Source: Carex sylvatica (taxonomy: Eukaryota; Streptophyta; Magnoliopsida; Poales; Cyperaceae). Taken from it: DNA of 64,000 nucleotides. A program made the translations under genes and the position numbers. The DNA lies in the NCBI GenBank assembly GCA_964058845.1, contig CAXKVR010000001.1, forward strand, positions 124,001 to 188,000. The letters run 5' to 3'. This document shows positions 23,060 to 34,831 of the stretch, one piece after another (positions within the stretch are counted from its first letter, which is position 1; the number at the start of each line of letters is the position of its first letter). Below the pieces are notes generated by a model, which saw only the letters and a list, made by a program, of their open reading frames with translations, had not been told where the DNA came from and did no database searches.

Positions 23060-25620
23060 AAGTCTCTCTCCTCCTGCAGCGAGAACTCCAAAGGACTCCA
23101 AAACTAGGTTTTCCATCTCACTCGCACTAGGCGGCCACCCTTCACTGACTCTGTCATCGAAGTAAAGGTGATCGCTCCCTCTCACTCTCTCTATATATAT
23201 CTTTGTAGTATTTTGTTGGTTTTTGTACGTTTTCATGTGAGATTTTTAGGGATTCTCCCTCTCACTTACTATTTTTGTAGTCTAATTTGTATGTTATTGA
23301 AGATTTTTGTGATGGTTTCTGTTGATTTTTGTACATTATAGGGATTTTATCTCTCATTTACTGTTTTCTAGGTTTTTGATGTGAGATTTAGTATTTTTCT
23401 AGACTAAGAATAACTTATTTTGATAATTAAACTTTATGGCATGCACCCATATCATCACCGTCTCTCTCTATAGCACCGAGGACGATATGAAAGGGGAAAG
23501 TGAAACACCAACTGACAAGATGTTGGCAAACATTCGAGATTGAAGCCATTGCATTACACATTTGGGACGCTGAGGATACTCAGCTTGTTTTGTACCAATC
23601 ACAGGCTAGACTCTATATTTAGCTTATTTAGATTTCAGTATTTTGATGTGATATTAATTGTTTGTTCGTGTTTTATTTTGGCTCTGCTTTATGGAAGTGA
23701 TGATGCACTTCTTTAGGTTAGTTGATGCATAGCTAGCTTAATTATCTGGCTGTTTGTATTTTTTTTTGGCTGTGCTTAAGTGATGATGCACTTATTTAGG
23801 TTAGTTGATGCATAACTAGCTAGCTTATCTGGCTGTTTGTGTTTTGTGTGGAGAAATAAATCTGCTGCAATCCTTGGGTGGATTGTAGGGTCCTGTTATT
23901 CTAAATCCAACCTTTAATTTTTTGGATTGTACGAATCTATATAGAAGTTATTTTTTATGCATGAATCTCAAAACAAATGACAGATTGGATTTGAGATAAT
24001 AGGACCGTACAATCCCCTTAGGATAGTAGCAGATTTATTTCCTGTGGGAAGTGATGATGTGTGCTCTGTTAGGTAGGGTTTTGGGTATTTTTTTCTGGGA
24101 TTTAATTATTCTATAACATGAAATATATATGCAAGCAATACTTTGCCTTACTGAAAAATAACATAGAGTGCTTCATTGTTTCAAGATTGCCATAAATGCA
24201 AGCCGCAATACATCAACAACAAAGACGTCAAAAGCATCCAAGCGAAAAGCAGAAAGTCCACATCCATTGGACTCGATCGAGGTAAGTCCACATCTTTTTA
24301 CTGTACTTTGTTGTTTAATTCTTTTTTGATTTAATAGAATTTTGATTTAATTAAATATCTTCTGCTTAATTACATCTACATGTAAGAGGTGAGGAGATGC
24401 ACTGTGAGCATCAATTATGGTCAGGGACCATTCATTGTTGCAAACGGGCATGTTTATCCTCTCACTGAATTTCAATCATCTTACGGTGATGCTATCCTAC
24501 CAGGGCATGTGCTGGTATTTGTCGGAAGCATAATTGAGACATATAGCCACTTACCTCTACCTGTATCGGTTCTAGGCGGGGTTCTTCTCCGGAATGCCGT
24601 CGGAGCAAAAATCCAATGGCCGAAGATGGAGATCAGTCTTGCAGAGGTCAAATAAATAAATTATTTACTAAATATTCTCATTAATGTGATCACACTTTTT
24701 ATTTATTTGACCATGTATGTAATTGGTTATTGCAGGAAGTGTCGTTGGTAGGTGACAATGGCCAACGGTTACGCTTGTCAGTGCGGAGTTGTTACAACAG
24801 ATTGGAGAGTACATTCAACAGCTCCATATGGAATATCTTCAGACCCCCCTGTCAAAAGGAGATAGCTGGGTGTGCGAAATCCTTTTCGGCAAAACTAGGG
24901 TTGATAGCATCTATATCTCAGTAGGGTTTGCGCAACTCAGGGATTTCATGACTTCGCGGCCGCTAGACATTTCCATCATACAAATATATTCCCTGTGAGA
25001 CCATATTTTTTTTAAAACATATTTATTATCTTCACTGTTCCCTCCTTCCTCATCTTCATTGACAATCATTATTTTCAGGTATTGCAACACCATTATTCCT
25101 TGCAGAGAGAAAAACAACATGTTCATCGGACATATGGATGCAGGCATGATGTCCGCTACAATGATTCAACACTGTAAATAAGTTTTGTTGCAGTACTGCA
25201 TCAAAAACTTGGTGAGATTAAAGGACAAGACAATCATCTTTGCACCGTATCACGAGAGGTAATATCATAGAGTTCACTCATGTTTCTTCTCCCTAAATCA
25301 CAAGTCCATATTGATTTATTACTATTAATTTAATTGTAGGGATCATTGGGTACTACTTGTGATACTTTCAAGAATGCATGTGGTGCACTGCATCGACTCC
25401 AACTTTGTGGATGGCAGGGTGTTCGCAATCGAATCCCATTTACGAGAGTAAGCAAAATTATTATTATGTAAAATACAAAGTAATAATCTAATCTACGTGA
25501 TAAATTTTTAGGATAAATACCACACTGACCTTTATTAATTGTAGAGCTTATGTCAAATATCTACGGGAGACTGGACAACAATCGAAGGAGAGACAAACTT
25601 GTGACTGGACAATGTTTGAG
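23060..25620 (+). pseudogene. CACTA-carried protein gene: DUF8039-like region plus Ulp1-like (C48) protease
   Basis: A leader (23060-23165, with a donor after AAAG) is followed by exon pieces. About 24190-24281: basic stretch (TKTSKASKRKAESPHPLDSI). About 24389-24647: NYGQGPFIVANGHVYPLTEF and LPLPVSVLGG, resembling the DUF8039 domain of transposon proteins. About 24736-25000. 25195-25258: KDKTIIFAPYHER. 25340-25450: DHWVLLVILSRMHVVHCIDS. 25544-25620: YVKYLRETGQQSKERQTCDW. The HW and D(S) pairs match the catalytic His and Asp of SUMO-type C48 peptidases. The segment that would carry the catalytic Gln and Cys is missing because the sequence switches to WRKY B near 25630. Such genes are known passengers of plant CACTA and Mutator elements. 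Exon joints are approximate and several frames are broken. Confidence 0.6.
23853..24041. mobile_element. Small palindromic MITE inside the CACTA region
   Basis: AAATAAATCTGCTGCAATCC and GTCCTGTTATTCTAAATCCA are mirrored by TTGGATTTGAGATAATAGGA and AGTAGCAGATTTATTT, giving arms of about 60 bp. The flanks TGTGGA and TGTGGG may be a target duplication. Confidence 0.65.
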
Positions 25621-25639
25621 GTATTATAAAATTTAATCT

Positions 25640-27056
25640 TGAAATTAAACATCATTTCACTGCAATTATACATCGGTGACACTTTCGAAAACTTTCTCCG
25701 AGATTGCGCTTGCCAATGCCGCTGTAAAATTGCGATCTTTACTCAGAAAACTTATATCATCTGTTTGAGGAGAATAGTTTGATCAAGTTCTTGATTTTAG
25801 ATTTCATAGCATGCTTTAATTTCTCAACATCCGGCTTCAGACCCTGCTCCATCAGATCAAGCGTGATTGTTGATGTGGCATTGTTCCCGGCAGCATAGCT
25901 TAACACAAGTCGATCGATTATTGCTAGGGTTTGTGCAGGGATAAGTGTGGTTGTGTTTTCCTTCATAAGTTGCAATTATTACTGATTAGTCTTCTGCACT
26001 CCTTTGCACCTGTATCAATGCAACAATTTTTTTAGGTTTATGAACACAAATTCAGTAATTTAATGGTGAATTCTATTGCAGTCAAAATGGCAGAGATGGA
26101 ATAGGCTAGGAGTAAGAAATTGAATTGAGTATGTCATAAGGTCTAACTGTAGTTGTAGTATATTGCATGATATATTGTTGTAAGTGCAGGAATTTGTATA
26201 TACCTCTTGATAGTCACTATCAAGAATCTCTCAAAAAAAAAATGGTGAATTCTAACCTTATTTAAACTAATAACATCCATACTTTAAATCCATTGTTAAT
26301 GATGAAATTGTATATCATTACTATAACAAAAATCAGTGAACTTTAGAAACTTTTAACATAAAATACTGGTACATAATGCACCAACATTAAATGGTATATT
26401 TTTCTTATGTAATTAATATAATACAACAAAAAATATGGTGATTTTCTTGTTGGAATTAGTTTATAAGATTAAAGAAAAATGATGTTTTTGAGTTTTACCT
26501 TTTTCTTGACAGGACATGAAGGGGCAAAGGAGCATCTGTAATAGGCTCTAGGAGATGGATTATCTCTGGTCACTTTTGTCCATATTTCCTCCATTGATAT
26601 CCATCTTTCACAACACAAATCATTTGATTAATTAAAAAATTAAACATCTCCACAATTCTAATCATATGTTTATCACCAATAATAATTTTATCTAATTCTA
26701 CTCACAAGGCTTGAATTGGCCGGATCCCTTTGCGTAAGGATCGTTGTGACCTTCGGGATGATTTCTTCATGGAATCTCTTGAATGATCCCTTGCTTGATG
26801 AGCTTTCTTTCCTAAAGACTTCATCTGTTCTTTTGTTGCTAATGCCATCAAAACTGATTGTTAAACCGTCGTCAATTTTTCGCTTCTTTGTCATTGATGC
26901 CGCATTTTTTTATTCTTCGGTAGAAAATATGCAACTCTTGAGGTCAGTGACCTTATTTCTTAGTGCCGTATAATTCTCAATAAACATGTTGAGCATGTCA
27001 TGAAGCGTCGTGTTCTCCTCATTTATTTCGGTCAATTTCGTTTCTAGCTCTCTCGC
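25640..27056 (-). pseudogene. WRKY group IIa pseudogene B
   Basis: It is collinear with intact gene C but has several breaks. The leucine-zipper exon starts at 27056 (ARELETKLTEINEENTTLHD) and has a stop after FSTEE, where gene C has EEQQNV. The WRKY exon (about 26499-26617) has lost its splice acceptor (gene C: TATAG) and one base within [10 protein letters not shown], causing an immediate stop. The last exon (about 25670-26010) has a stop in [16 protein letters not shown], where gene C has Gln, and a 4-base TCGA duplication after NPSNNR. The first exon is absent. The end [14 protein letters not shown] is still recognisable. It is certainly non-functional as a full WRKY protein. Confidence 0.9.
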
Positions 27057-27274
27057 CTGAATTAAGCAAGCAAGAATAAAATGTGATCTATATTCTATGT
27101 AATTTATATTTTTTATACATAATTGTTGATACTGCATTGATTAATTAATAGCATAACGGTATGATGCATTCTGTACCAATTGGATTTTCACCACACCATA
27201 TATAATGCTATGTTTTGCAAAATTTAGAATGAAATATCAAATATAGCAACTGTATATATTTGAAGGATATTTAA

Positions 27275-27788
27275 TCGAATTCAGATCCCTTCAGGTTACC
27301 TGACTAAGTAGAATTGAATCGGTCTAAAATTGGAATTATTAACTTGGCACGAATCTCAAAGCACTAATAATACTGCCCGCTAATGCCATCCCGAGCACTC
27401 ACCAGCTGAAATTAAATCTGGGCCATTCATTTCAATTGTGTTGACTAGGGGTGCAAATAGATCGGATAATATTCGACCGTATTTGAATCCGTATCTAAAA
27501 ATTTAATACGGATATCCGATATCTTAATATCTGTGCGGATAAGAATACATATATGATTTTGATTTTTAATTATCCGTATTCGAATAATAGATATATACTA
27601 CATAGTTTAATATGTATTATATATGAAAATATTTATATATATATATATTTACAAATATCCGATATCCGATCCGTATCAGTACATATCCGTCTAATATACG
27701 ATCCGTATCCGTATCGGAAAAATAAAAGCGTATCCAACCCGTTTATACCCCGAGTATTGAGTCAGGTACCATGCGAGATACGGATCCT
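27275..27788. mobile_element. GGATCCGTATC-type palindromic MITE split by a later MITE
   Basis: The left part (CAGATCCCTTCAGGTTACCT..CAATTGTGTTGAC) and right part (GTATTGAGTCAGGTACCATG..ACGGATCC) together match the elements at about 585-795 and 43930-44140. They are separated by the insertion 27446-27753. Confidence 0.6.
27446..27753. mobile_element. hAT-type MITE of the TAGGGGTG/ATCCGTATC family, nested
   Basis: The element begins TAGGGGTGCAAATAG and ends CGTTTATACCCCGA, with many ATCCGATATCCG words inside. It is the family of 48081-48757 and 48978-49653. It sits inside the MITE 27275-27788. The flanks GTGTTGAC and GTATTGAG agree at 6 of 8 positions. Confidence 0.65.
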
Positions 27789-27789
27789 A

Positions 27790-29340
27790 TTTAATCCCCC
27801 TGTTACCGAACAGTTCCTACGATTTAAGAAATTTCTCTGTGTGCATTTATTGCCACGTGGATAGCGCATAAATTAATATTTGGGCGGTGTGGATCCACCT
27901 TTTTTTTTTTTTTTGGGTCTTTTTTGGACCAAGTCTAGTCAATGATATAATTTAATGTCCGGTTTCGGTGCTGGTAATTGCTACTGAAATTTAGATATAA
28001 CTTGTATTCTCATGATCTGGTCAAGTTCTTTGTGAAAAAGTCTAGTATATTCTTAACTTTATCTGTTGTTTAGTGGAAGATGAAGATATAATCAAATCAA
28101 TTAACAACAATTACATCTAACACAAGTCATTAAGATAATTTTTTGTGTGAATCATTTTCTTTTAATTAAAGTATTGAAAGCAACTGTTTGGACTTAATTT
28201 GGGCTAGTGGACATTAACAATCAATCAATTTTTTCTTTCTTAAAGATGTGGAGATCGAATTATTCTACTGTCAAATATTCACAACTGATTTTCCGGATTT
28301 TAAATCTGCGACCTCCCAAAAAAAACATTTATCACTTAATCAAAAGCTAATTCTTTAATCAAAATTAAATTATTCTAGATATTTTGCTATATTTTTTTTT
28401 ACCATACCATCAAAGTTCATACAATTACATATTATTTGGACATATAATTAGTGAAATATACAAGGTTAACAGATCAATTAGCTAGTATTTCCGTGGAGAT
28501 TTCTAAAATATGTAAATTAATTTGAAATGTTCAGAGCACAGCAATTACAGAACAATTGCATAGAGCGCCAACTGATTTGGTTGGTCCAATACAAGGGGAG
28601 CCAGGAAATATTTAATTTTTCCTGTAGATTCCTGCAAAATTACAATGTACATTTGGTCATTTTTTGTAGGCGCATCCGCGTGCATGCTTACTGGCAAAAC
28701 TGCAGGACTGAACGGGGGTCAATTTGGTCATTTTTTGTAGGCGCATCCGCGTGCATGCAGTGTTGGCAGTGACGAGGCAGAGGGAATGTTATCCTGATCT
28801 CTTTGTTTGTAGAAAAAACATTTAGGGGGAATTTCATTAGACCTCACAAAAACTTGAAAATTACGTAGTTTCTTTTTTTTTAATTTCATAACATCATATT
28901 TACCCTTCTAAATTTTAAAAATACACAAATTTACAATATTTTTATCCGTATTTTAAATTTATGATAAAAATATGTAACATGTTTTAGAAAAATATCAGTC
29001 TTTCAAGTGGATGATTTTGAGGACAAATGAATTATTTCTCTAATTTTTACATTTATATTATAGTGACATAATTTGTAATCGACCAAATTGCCAATTTGTT
29101 TTTAGAAATAACTCATTTATTTTTGAAAATCAACCAATTTGAATACTGATATTTATATATAAATATAGAAAAATTTGAACAAGAAAAGGTAAAAGAATGG
29201 AAAAATACTCAAATTGCCATCAGTCGTCTGTTAATCAAATTAAGGCCCGACAAGTACCATGACATTGCTTTCAGAACAGAGGAGGGCTAAAATGCCCCAT
29301 TGCTTCATGCCCTAATCGTATCCTAACATCTTTTTCTTTA
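27790..29340. other. Gene-free stretch with a 37-bp direct repeat
   Basis: No gene is seen. The sequence ATTTGGTCATTTTTTGTAGG followed by CGCATCCGCGTGCATGC occurs twice, at about 28650-28687 and 28720-28757. The plus ORF 28527-28772 spans this repeat and shows no family resemblance. Confidence 0.5.
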
Positions 29341-29349
29341 ATTTTAAAG

Positions 29350-29585
29350 TTCAAATAGACAATATGAACTTCTCATATCCACATTAAAATATGATTGGAG
29401 ATTACATTTTATATTTTTTGGAATTTTTTACTATTTTTTAAGATATATACAAAATTATGTACGTATCTTAAAAAATAGTAATTTTTTTTTCAAAAAGTAT
29501 AAAATTTAATCACTAAGCATATTTTAACATGGATATTATATTGAGTGGCTCAGATCTTTTATTTGAACTTTGAAAATGAAAATAA
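29350..29585. mobile_element. Diverged copy of the large foldback MITE family
   Basis: TGATTGGAGATTACATTTTA and TTTTTTGGAATTTTTTACTA face an inverted partner (AATAGTAATTTTTTTTTCAA .. TAAAATTTAATCACTAAGCA). It is the same arm as the elements at 59274-63854, with a shortened loop. Confidence 0.6.
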
Positions 29586-29589
29586 AGAC

Positions 29590-31690
29590 GTTCGGGTACG
29601 ATTGAAACATGAAGGAATGTGGCATTTGAGCCTTCCTCTTCAGAATATATATCCTCTAATTAACCTCAAATTTTGAATTTAAATCCGGACAATCCAAGTT
29701 ACTTTAACATAAATATTAAAATGATTACGTACATTTCATCTCGGACAGAGTTAGCCCAAATTCTAAATGGATAGTCCAGATCCAAACTGAAAATTCAAAA
29801 TTGTAAATGGATAGTCTGGATCCAAAATTCAAAATTTAAAGTTGATGAGTTACTAATTCATAGAATACAGACTAATAGCTTTCATCCCCAACAACCTACA
29901 ACTTGTGTAGAATTAGAATACTCCCAATTAATATTGACTTGATAGTCTTTGCCTCAGGAGGTCAAGTAGAAATTCTATTAATTATTGTTAACTAATTTCT
30001 TAATTATTAGGTTGTCAAATATAATTATATGTCACATCATGAGCTCACTTTTGTAAACGACATCAATGATATGACGAGATCAAGATGGGATCTAACTCGC
30101 CAGTTCGCGAGCTAGTTCAGCTAGGTATCAATTTGTGAATTTGTATGAATATGTAAAATTTATTTTCTTCTTAAAACAAGATTCAGTCAAAACCAACAAA
30201 TTAACTGACCAACTCGCAAGCTAGCTCGTTCTAACTCATGATGATTTCAAGTTTTAATTTCAACTCGGATATCTAAAATCAGCTCACTCATAACTAGTGT
30301 ATTGAAAAAAATCGGTCTGGTCAGACCCGACCTGGCCAAACCGGGGATCGCACCCGATCCGGACCGACCTTAACTAAACTTTCGGACCTTCCCGAACCAA
30401 TCCTAGAGTCGAGTCTAGCAAGAATTTGATATGTTTTTTTTTTATATTAGACTCTCTAAAATTCGACCCGAGGGAACCCTCGACCCAGCCCCCCTAAACC
30501 CCACGGATCCTGACCCGGACCCAAACCCCCATGGACCCGTATCCAGACAGTGGGAACCTTGGCCCGGGCAAGTTAGACCCGACAGGACCTGACCCGATCC
30601 GTTTGATATGTACACTACTCATGAGTCATAACTCGAATATGCCAGTTGGTTACCCAAATCCCGGTAGACTAGGTTATAGGTCTTGGGGTAAGTCAACTAG
30701 CATAATTAATTAAATTGTAAATTCATTAATTTCCTGTCCCTGATCTGCCGCACATCCAATTTCCTGCTCACACCATATTATGCCTCTTTCATCATAACTA
30801 CTGTAATTGCAATTGAATTGCAACATATTAAGTATAGTCCGAATTTTTATTGTTACAAATATGTATTAAACATTTTTGGGAAATGATATATGATAAAATT
30901 ATTAAAATCCATGGAAGGATATCCGGATTTGTGATAGAAAAATTATGAACCATCTTAAAGTTATGGACCATCTGATTTCCTATCTATCTAAAAAATTTTA
31001 AATTTTGGTCCTGAACTACATTTTCATATAGAAATCATATTTAACTGTTGGAATTAACTTTTGAACTTGAATAATAGAGTTATGAATTTATAGCACGGGT
31101 CTATATCCGTAATATATGTGTGTATTACCATAGCCTTATTTATATGAGAATTTTAATCTCTATTATAATGGTGTATAACAATTATTAATTTTACAAAAAA
31201 ATATTAATAAGTTATTTAAAAGTGTTCAATTTTTTTATCAACAGGATGCAAACAGAGCATAATTTTCAATAAAATGATACTCTCAAAAAGAAAGAAAAAA
31301 CACACAAAACATCCACCAGAGTATTTATTTAGCTTTAAATATTTCTATTGTATTATGTTAGTGGATTAATTGAGTGTTTTGACTAACATGATTATTCAAA
31401 AAATTAATTTTTAACAATATTTTTTCCTTTTTATTTGAGCACAAAACAATTTTTTTGTGTTTAAAAAAATTCAAGTTTTCAAACTGATTATGTCGATTTT
31501 CACTAAATCATTCGATTCTGATTCCATGATCATCTTATCGATTCTGCTTATGATTCTGATTTTCATTGGCCATGTTTTAAATTAATAAGGTCCTTTAAAG
31601 ACATTTTTAATTTATTGTTTGCATGCAAATTACCAAAAGAGATGTTCTACGATAGCAAGTTTCAATTCTCTTAACTTCTGAAACAGTCTA
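29590..31690. other. Gene-free stretch with GACCCG-rich and GAGCT-rich repeats
   Basis: From about 30320 to 30610 the sequence is rich in GACCCG/CCCGACC words. Before it (30060-30300) is a GAGCT-rich fragment of the family at 52100-52578. A foldback-family remnant lies at about 30940-31130. No coding region is seen. Confidence 0.45.
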
Positions 31691-31727
31691 CAAATTAATC
31701 TTGAAATTAAACATCATTTCACTGCAA

Positions 31728-33118
31728 TCATACATTAGTAACACTCTCGAAAACTTTCTCTGAGATTGCGTTTGCCAATGCCACTGTAAAATTGTGATCT
31801 TTACTCAGAGAACTAATGATCTGTTTGAGAAGAATAGTTTGATCAAGTTCTTGATTTTGGATTTCATAGCATGCTTTCTCAACATCCGGCTTCAGACCCT
31901 GCTCCGTCAGGTCAAGCGTGATTGTTGATCCGGCATTGTTGCCAGCAGCATAGCATGACACAAGTCGATTATTGCTAGGGTTTGTGCAGGGATGAGTGTG
32001 GTTGTGTTTTCCTTCATAAGTTGCAATTATTACTGATTGGTCTTCAACACTCCTTTGCACCTGTATAGACAATGCAACAAATTGTTTAGGTTTTTGTATA
32101 CAAATTCAGTAATTTAGGTGAATTCTAACCTTATAACTAATAACATCAATACTTTAATTCCATTGTTAATGACGAAATTGTATATCATTAGTTCATTACT
32201 ATAACACAAATCACTGAACTTTTGAAACTGTTAACATAAAATACTGGTACATAATGCACCAACATTAAATGCTATGTTTTTCTCATGTAATTAATATAAT
32301 ATAACAAAAAATATGGTGATTTTCTTGTTGTAATTAGCTTATAAGATTAAAGAAAAATGATGTTTGAAAGTTTTACCTTTTTCTTGACAGGACATGAAGG
32401 GGCAAAGGAGCATCTGTAATAGGCTCTAGGAGATGGATTATCTCTGGTGACTTTCTGTCCATACTTTCTCCATTGATATCCATCTTTCACAATCTATAAA
32501 TGAACAGCACAAATCATTTGATTAATCCAATAAATCAATCAATAAGTACCCCAATAATAGTTTTATCTAATTCCACTTACAAGTCTTGAATTGGCCGGAT
32601 CGCTTTGCATATTGATCGTTGTGACGTTCTTGGGGTTGATTTCTCCATGGAATCTCTTGAATGATCCTTTGCTTGATGGGCTTTCATTACTAAAGTTTAT
32701 ATCTGTTCTTTCGTTGCTAATGTCATCAGAACTGATAGTTAGACTGTCATCAAGTTTTCTCTTCTTTGTCGGACATGCCACATTTTGTTGTTCTTCGGTA
32801 GGAGATGAGCAATTCATTTGCTTTTCAATAAACATGTTGAGCAGGTCATAAAGCCTCTTGTTCGTCTCATTTATCTCGGTCAATTTCGCTTCTAACTCTC
32901 TCAACTTAATTAAGCGAAACAACAATAGAACATGAGATCTATACAACTTATATTCAGATATATATAATTGATGATAGCTACATTGGTTAATAGCATCCAT
33001 AAATATGTGTGAAATATCAAATGTAGCAACTAACCGGTGGTGGTTCTGACAGAGTGGCCGGACTCAGACCGACATTTAAGTCGAGGCTAATATCAGATCT
33101 TTTGTAGTATGATTCCAT
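31728..33118 (-). CDS. WRKY transcription factor, group IIa, gene C (intact)
   Basis: Four phase-0 exons on the minus strand give 285 aa: 33035-33118 ([20 protein letters not shown]), 32581-32904, 32377-32493 and 31728-32060. The second exon encodes a leucine-zipper-like coiled coil ([20 protein letters not shown], then LLNMFIEKQ) and a basic nuclear signal (PTKKRKLDD). The WRKY domain spans exons 3 and 4: [27 protein letters not shown], then [16 protein letters not shown], a C-X5-C..H-X-H finger binding W-box DNA. An intron interrupts the domain after PVKKK, the V-type position known for group II. The C-terminus has the helical [16 protein letters not shown] segment. Known IIa members (WRKY18/40/60 type) act in the nucleus in defence and ABA responses and form dimers. 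All frames and splice sites are intact. Confidence 0.9.
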
Positions 33119-33220
33119 GATAAATTAAGATTATTATATCTCACTTTGTAGTATAAATGGTTTCACTTATGAGAGGAAGGAGAGAAGGAATGAACTGAGA
33201 CTATGGAGATAATTGCTGTT

Positions 33221-33229
33221 CTTATATAG
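33221..33229 (-). promoter_or_regulatory. TATA box of WRKY gene C
   Basis: On the minus strand CCTATATAAG lies about 105 bp upstream of the start codon. A W-box TTGACT (minus strand, 33392-33397) lies about 275 bp upstream of the ATG, compatible with auto- or cross-regulation by WRKY proteins. Confidence 0.65.
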
Positions 33230-33624
33230 GGATCAATACTTTTGGATTCATGTGCAAGAATTTCAATGGAAGTTGCAAAGAAAATGACAAAAAGATATGG
33301 ACGTCAGCTTGGTGACATCGATCATTTTTAACAAGTTATTTTTTGATGAATTAATGGGCAGAGGCTGCCAAGGAATTTTATTGAATTGCCAAGTCAATTT
33401 TTAAATTTGTTTTATTGGAGTAGTTGTATCCGGAACGGCACCAGAATAAATATGGGCCCCGTTTGATTTTGAATTTTGATGTAAAGTATGTGAATTTTTC
33501 CGACATTTTTAAAAATACTCAAAAAAAAAAAAATTATTAAGAATAACATGGTTGGAGTTGAAATTTTAAAAATGTCTAAACCGCCTTATTTTTTTATTTT
33601 TTTTTAAATAATTTTTATTTTTTT

Positions 33625-34035
33625 TGCAAATCTGGTTAACATAGCAAAACACCATCAAAAATTATGAAAATTGACCGACATGTAGTCTTGACATCGTCGA
33701 AAAGGACTAGGAAGTTTCATACAAAATCTCCGAACAGGTATTGAGATATCGACTCTCAAAAATTGCCTGAACTGCTGAATATTTCATTCTGAGCCCAACT
33801 TTGCACATCTGGTTAACCTAGCAAAACACCTTCAAAAATCGTGAAAATTGATCGATATGCAGTCTTGATATCGTCGAAAAGAACTGTGAAGTTTCATACA
33901 AAATCTCCGAACATGTATTGAGATATCGGCTCTCAAAAATCTCCAACAGGAATGTGAAGTTTCAACAGTTGTGAGAATTTTTGAGAGCCGATATCTCAAG
34001 ACTTGTTCGGAGATTTTGTATGAAACTTCACATTT
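33625..34035. repeat. Direct and inverted repeats of a 140-bp unit
   Basis: A unit beginning GCAAATCTGGTTAACATAGC (33625) is repeated directly at 33802 (GCACATCTGGTTAACCTAGC). Its end (GAAGTTTCATACAAAATCTC .. TATTGAGATATCG) returns inverted at about 33974-34034. No ORF is present. Confidence 0.75.
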
Positions 34036-34831
34036 GAGCTGTCAAACGGCACCACGCGAGTAATTGCAGGGATTTCCGAGTAACGTGAAACCTTTTTTTT
34101 CACACTCCTTTTCATTTTTCATTTTTCATTTTTCATCCCAATCAGTTCTCAGGATAACGTAAATTTCTGAGAAAATAAATCACTAACTCAAACCTAATTA
34201 TTTTTTTTCGAACCACAGTCAACATCACTCTCCTCTCTCTACTTGTCATAGTACGGGCCGAGCTCAGTCCCTTCGGCAACAATAAGTTATTCTGAACCCG
34301 TTTGACAAGAGTAGAATAGAAGAATAGAGTGTAAAAGATATTTTATTTCTGCTAAATAAAAAAAGAAATAAAATGAAATTGAGAAATTGAAAAAAGTGAA
34401 ATTGACTTTGAATTTTGCAATCAATCTTCTACTTTTTAACATTTTGATTCATTCTATTCTTCTAAAACATTAATGACATAAACACAATTCATATTAAAAA
34501 TTAAAAGAATATTAATGACATTTTAGAGTATTTATTAACTATTTTATTATTATTTTTTACAAGACTAGTATAGTATTTGTGACAAAATTAAAAATTAACT
34601 AAGTTTAGAGTGACATTAGAATAATTTTTAATTTTGAAGTGACATTTTTCAAATTTTAAGATTTTGGAGTTGCAAATAATTAAATTTTTCTTTTTTAAAC
34701 GGTGAACAACTATTTTAGTTTTCAAATTTAACTGAGGATATGTGAAAAATGGTTTGGGGTTGGGATATAAAATTGACGGCCTTCATAATAAGGTATTAAT
34801 ATTTGAAAATACTTGGTAGAGCCCGTTAACA

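Larger units (their letters stand above)
19036..25625. mobile_element. CACTA-type element or composite, right end not found
   Basis: The left end is CACTACAACAAAAAAACATT, preceded by AAT, with subterminal repeats of CATCGGTTGG/ACCGATG (19078-19260). The same repeats reappear at 21560-21600 and 22905-22960. Between and after them lie an F-box pseudogene (20085-21440) and a gene remnant with a Ulp1-like protease (23060-25620) of the kind carried by plant CACTA elements. No inverted terminal copy was found before WRKY pseudogene B starts near 25630, so the right end is deleted or two elements are merged. Confidence 0.55.

Noticed and set aside
30280..30610. GACCCG-rich stretch considered as a GC-rich gene or CRISPR-like array
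   Set aside because: Irregular short words without spacers or coding frame; a degenerate repeat.
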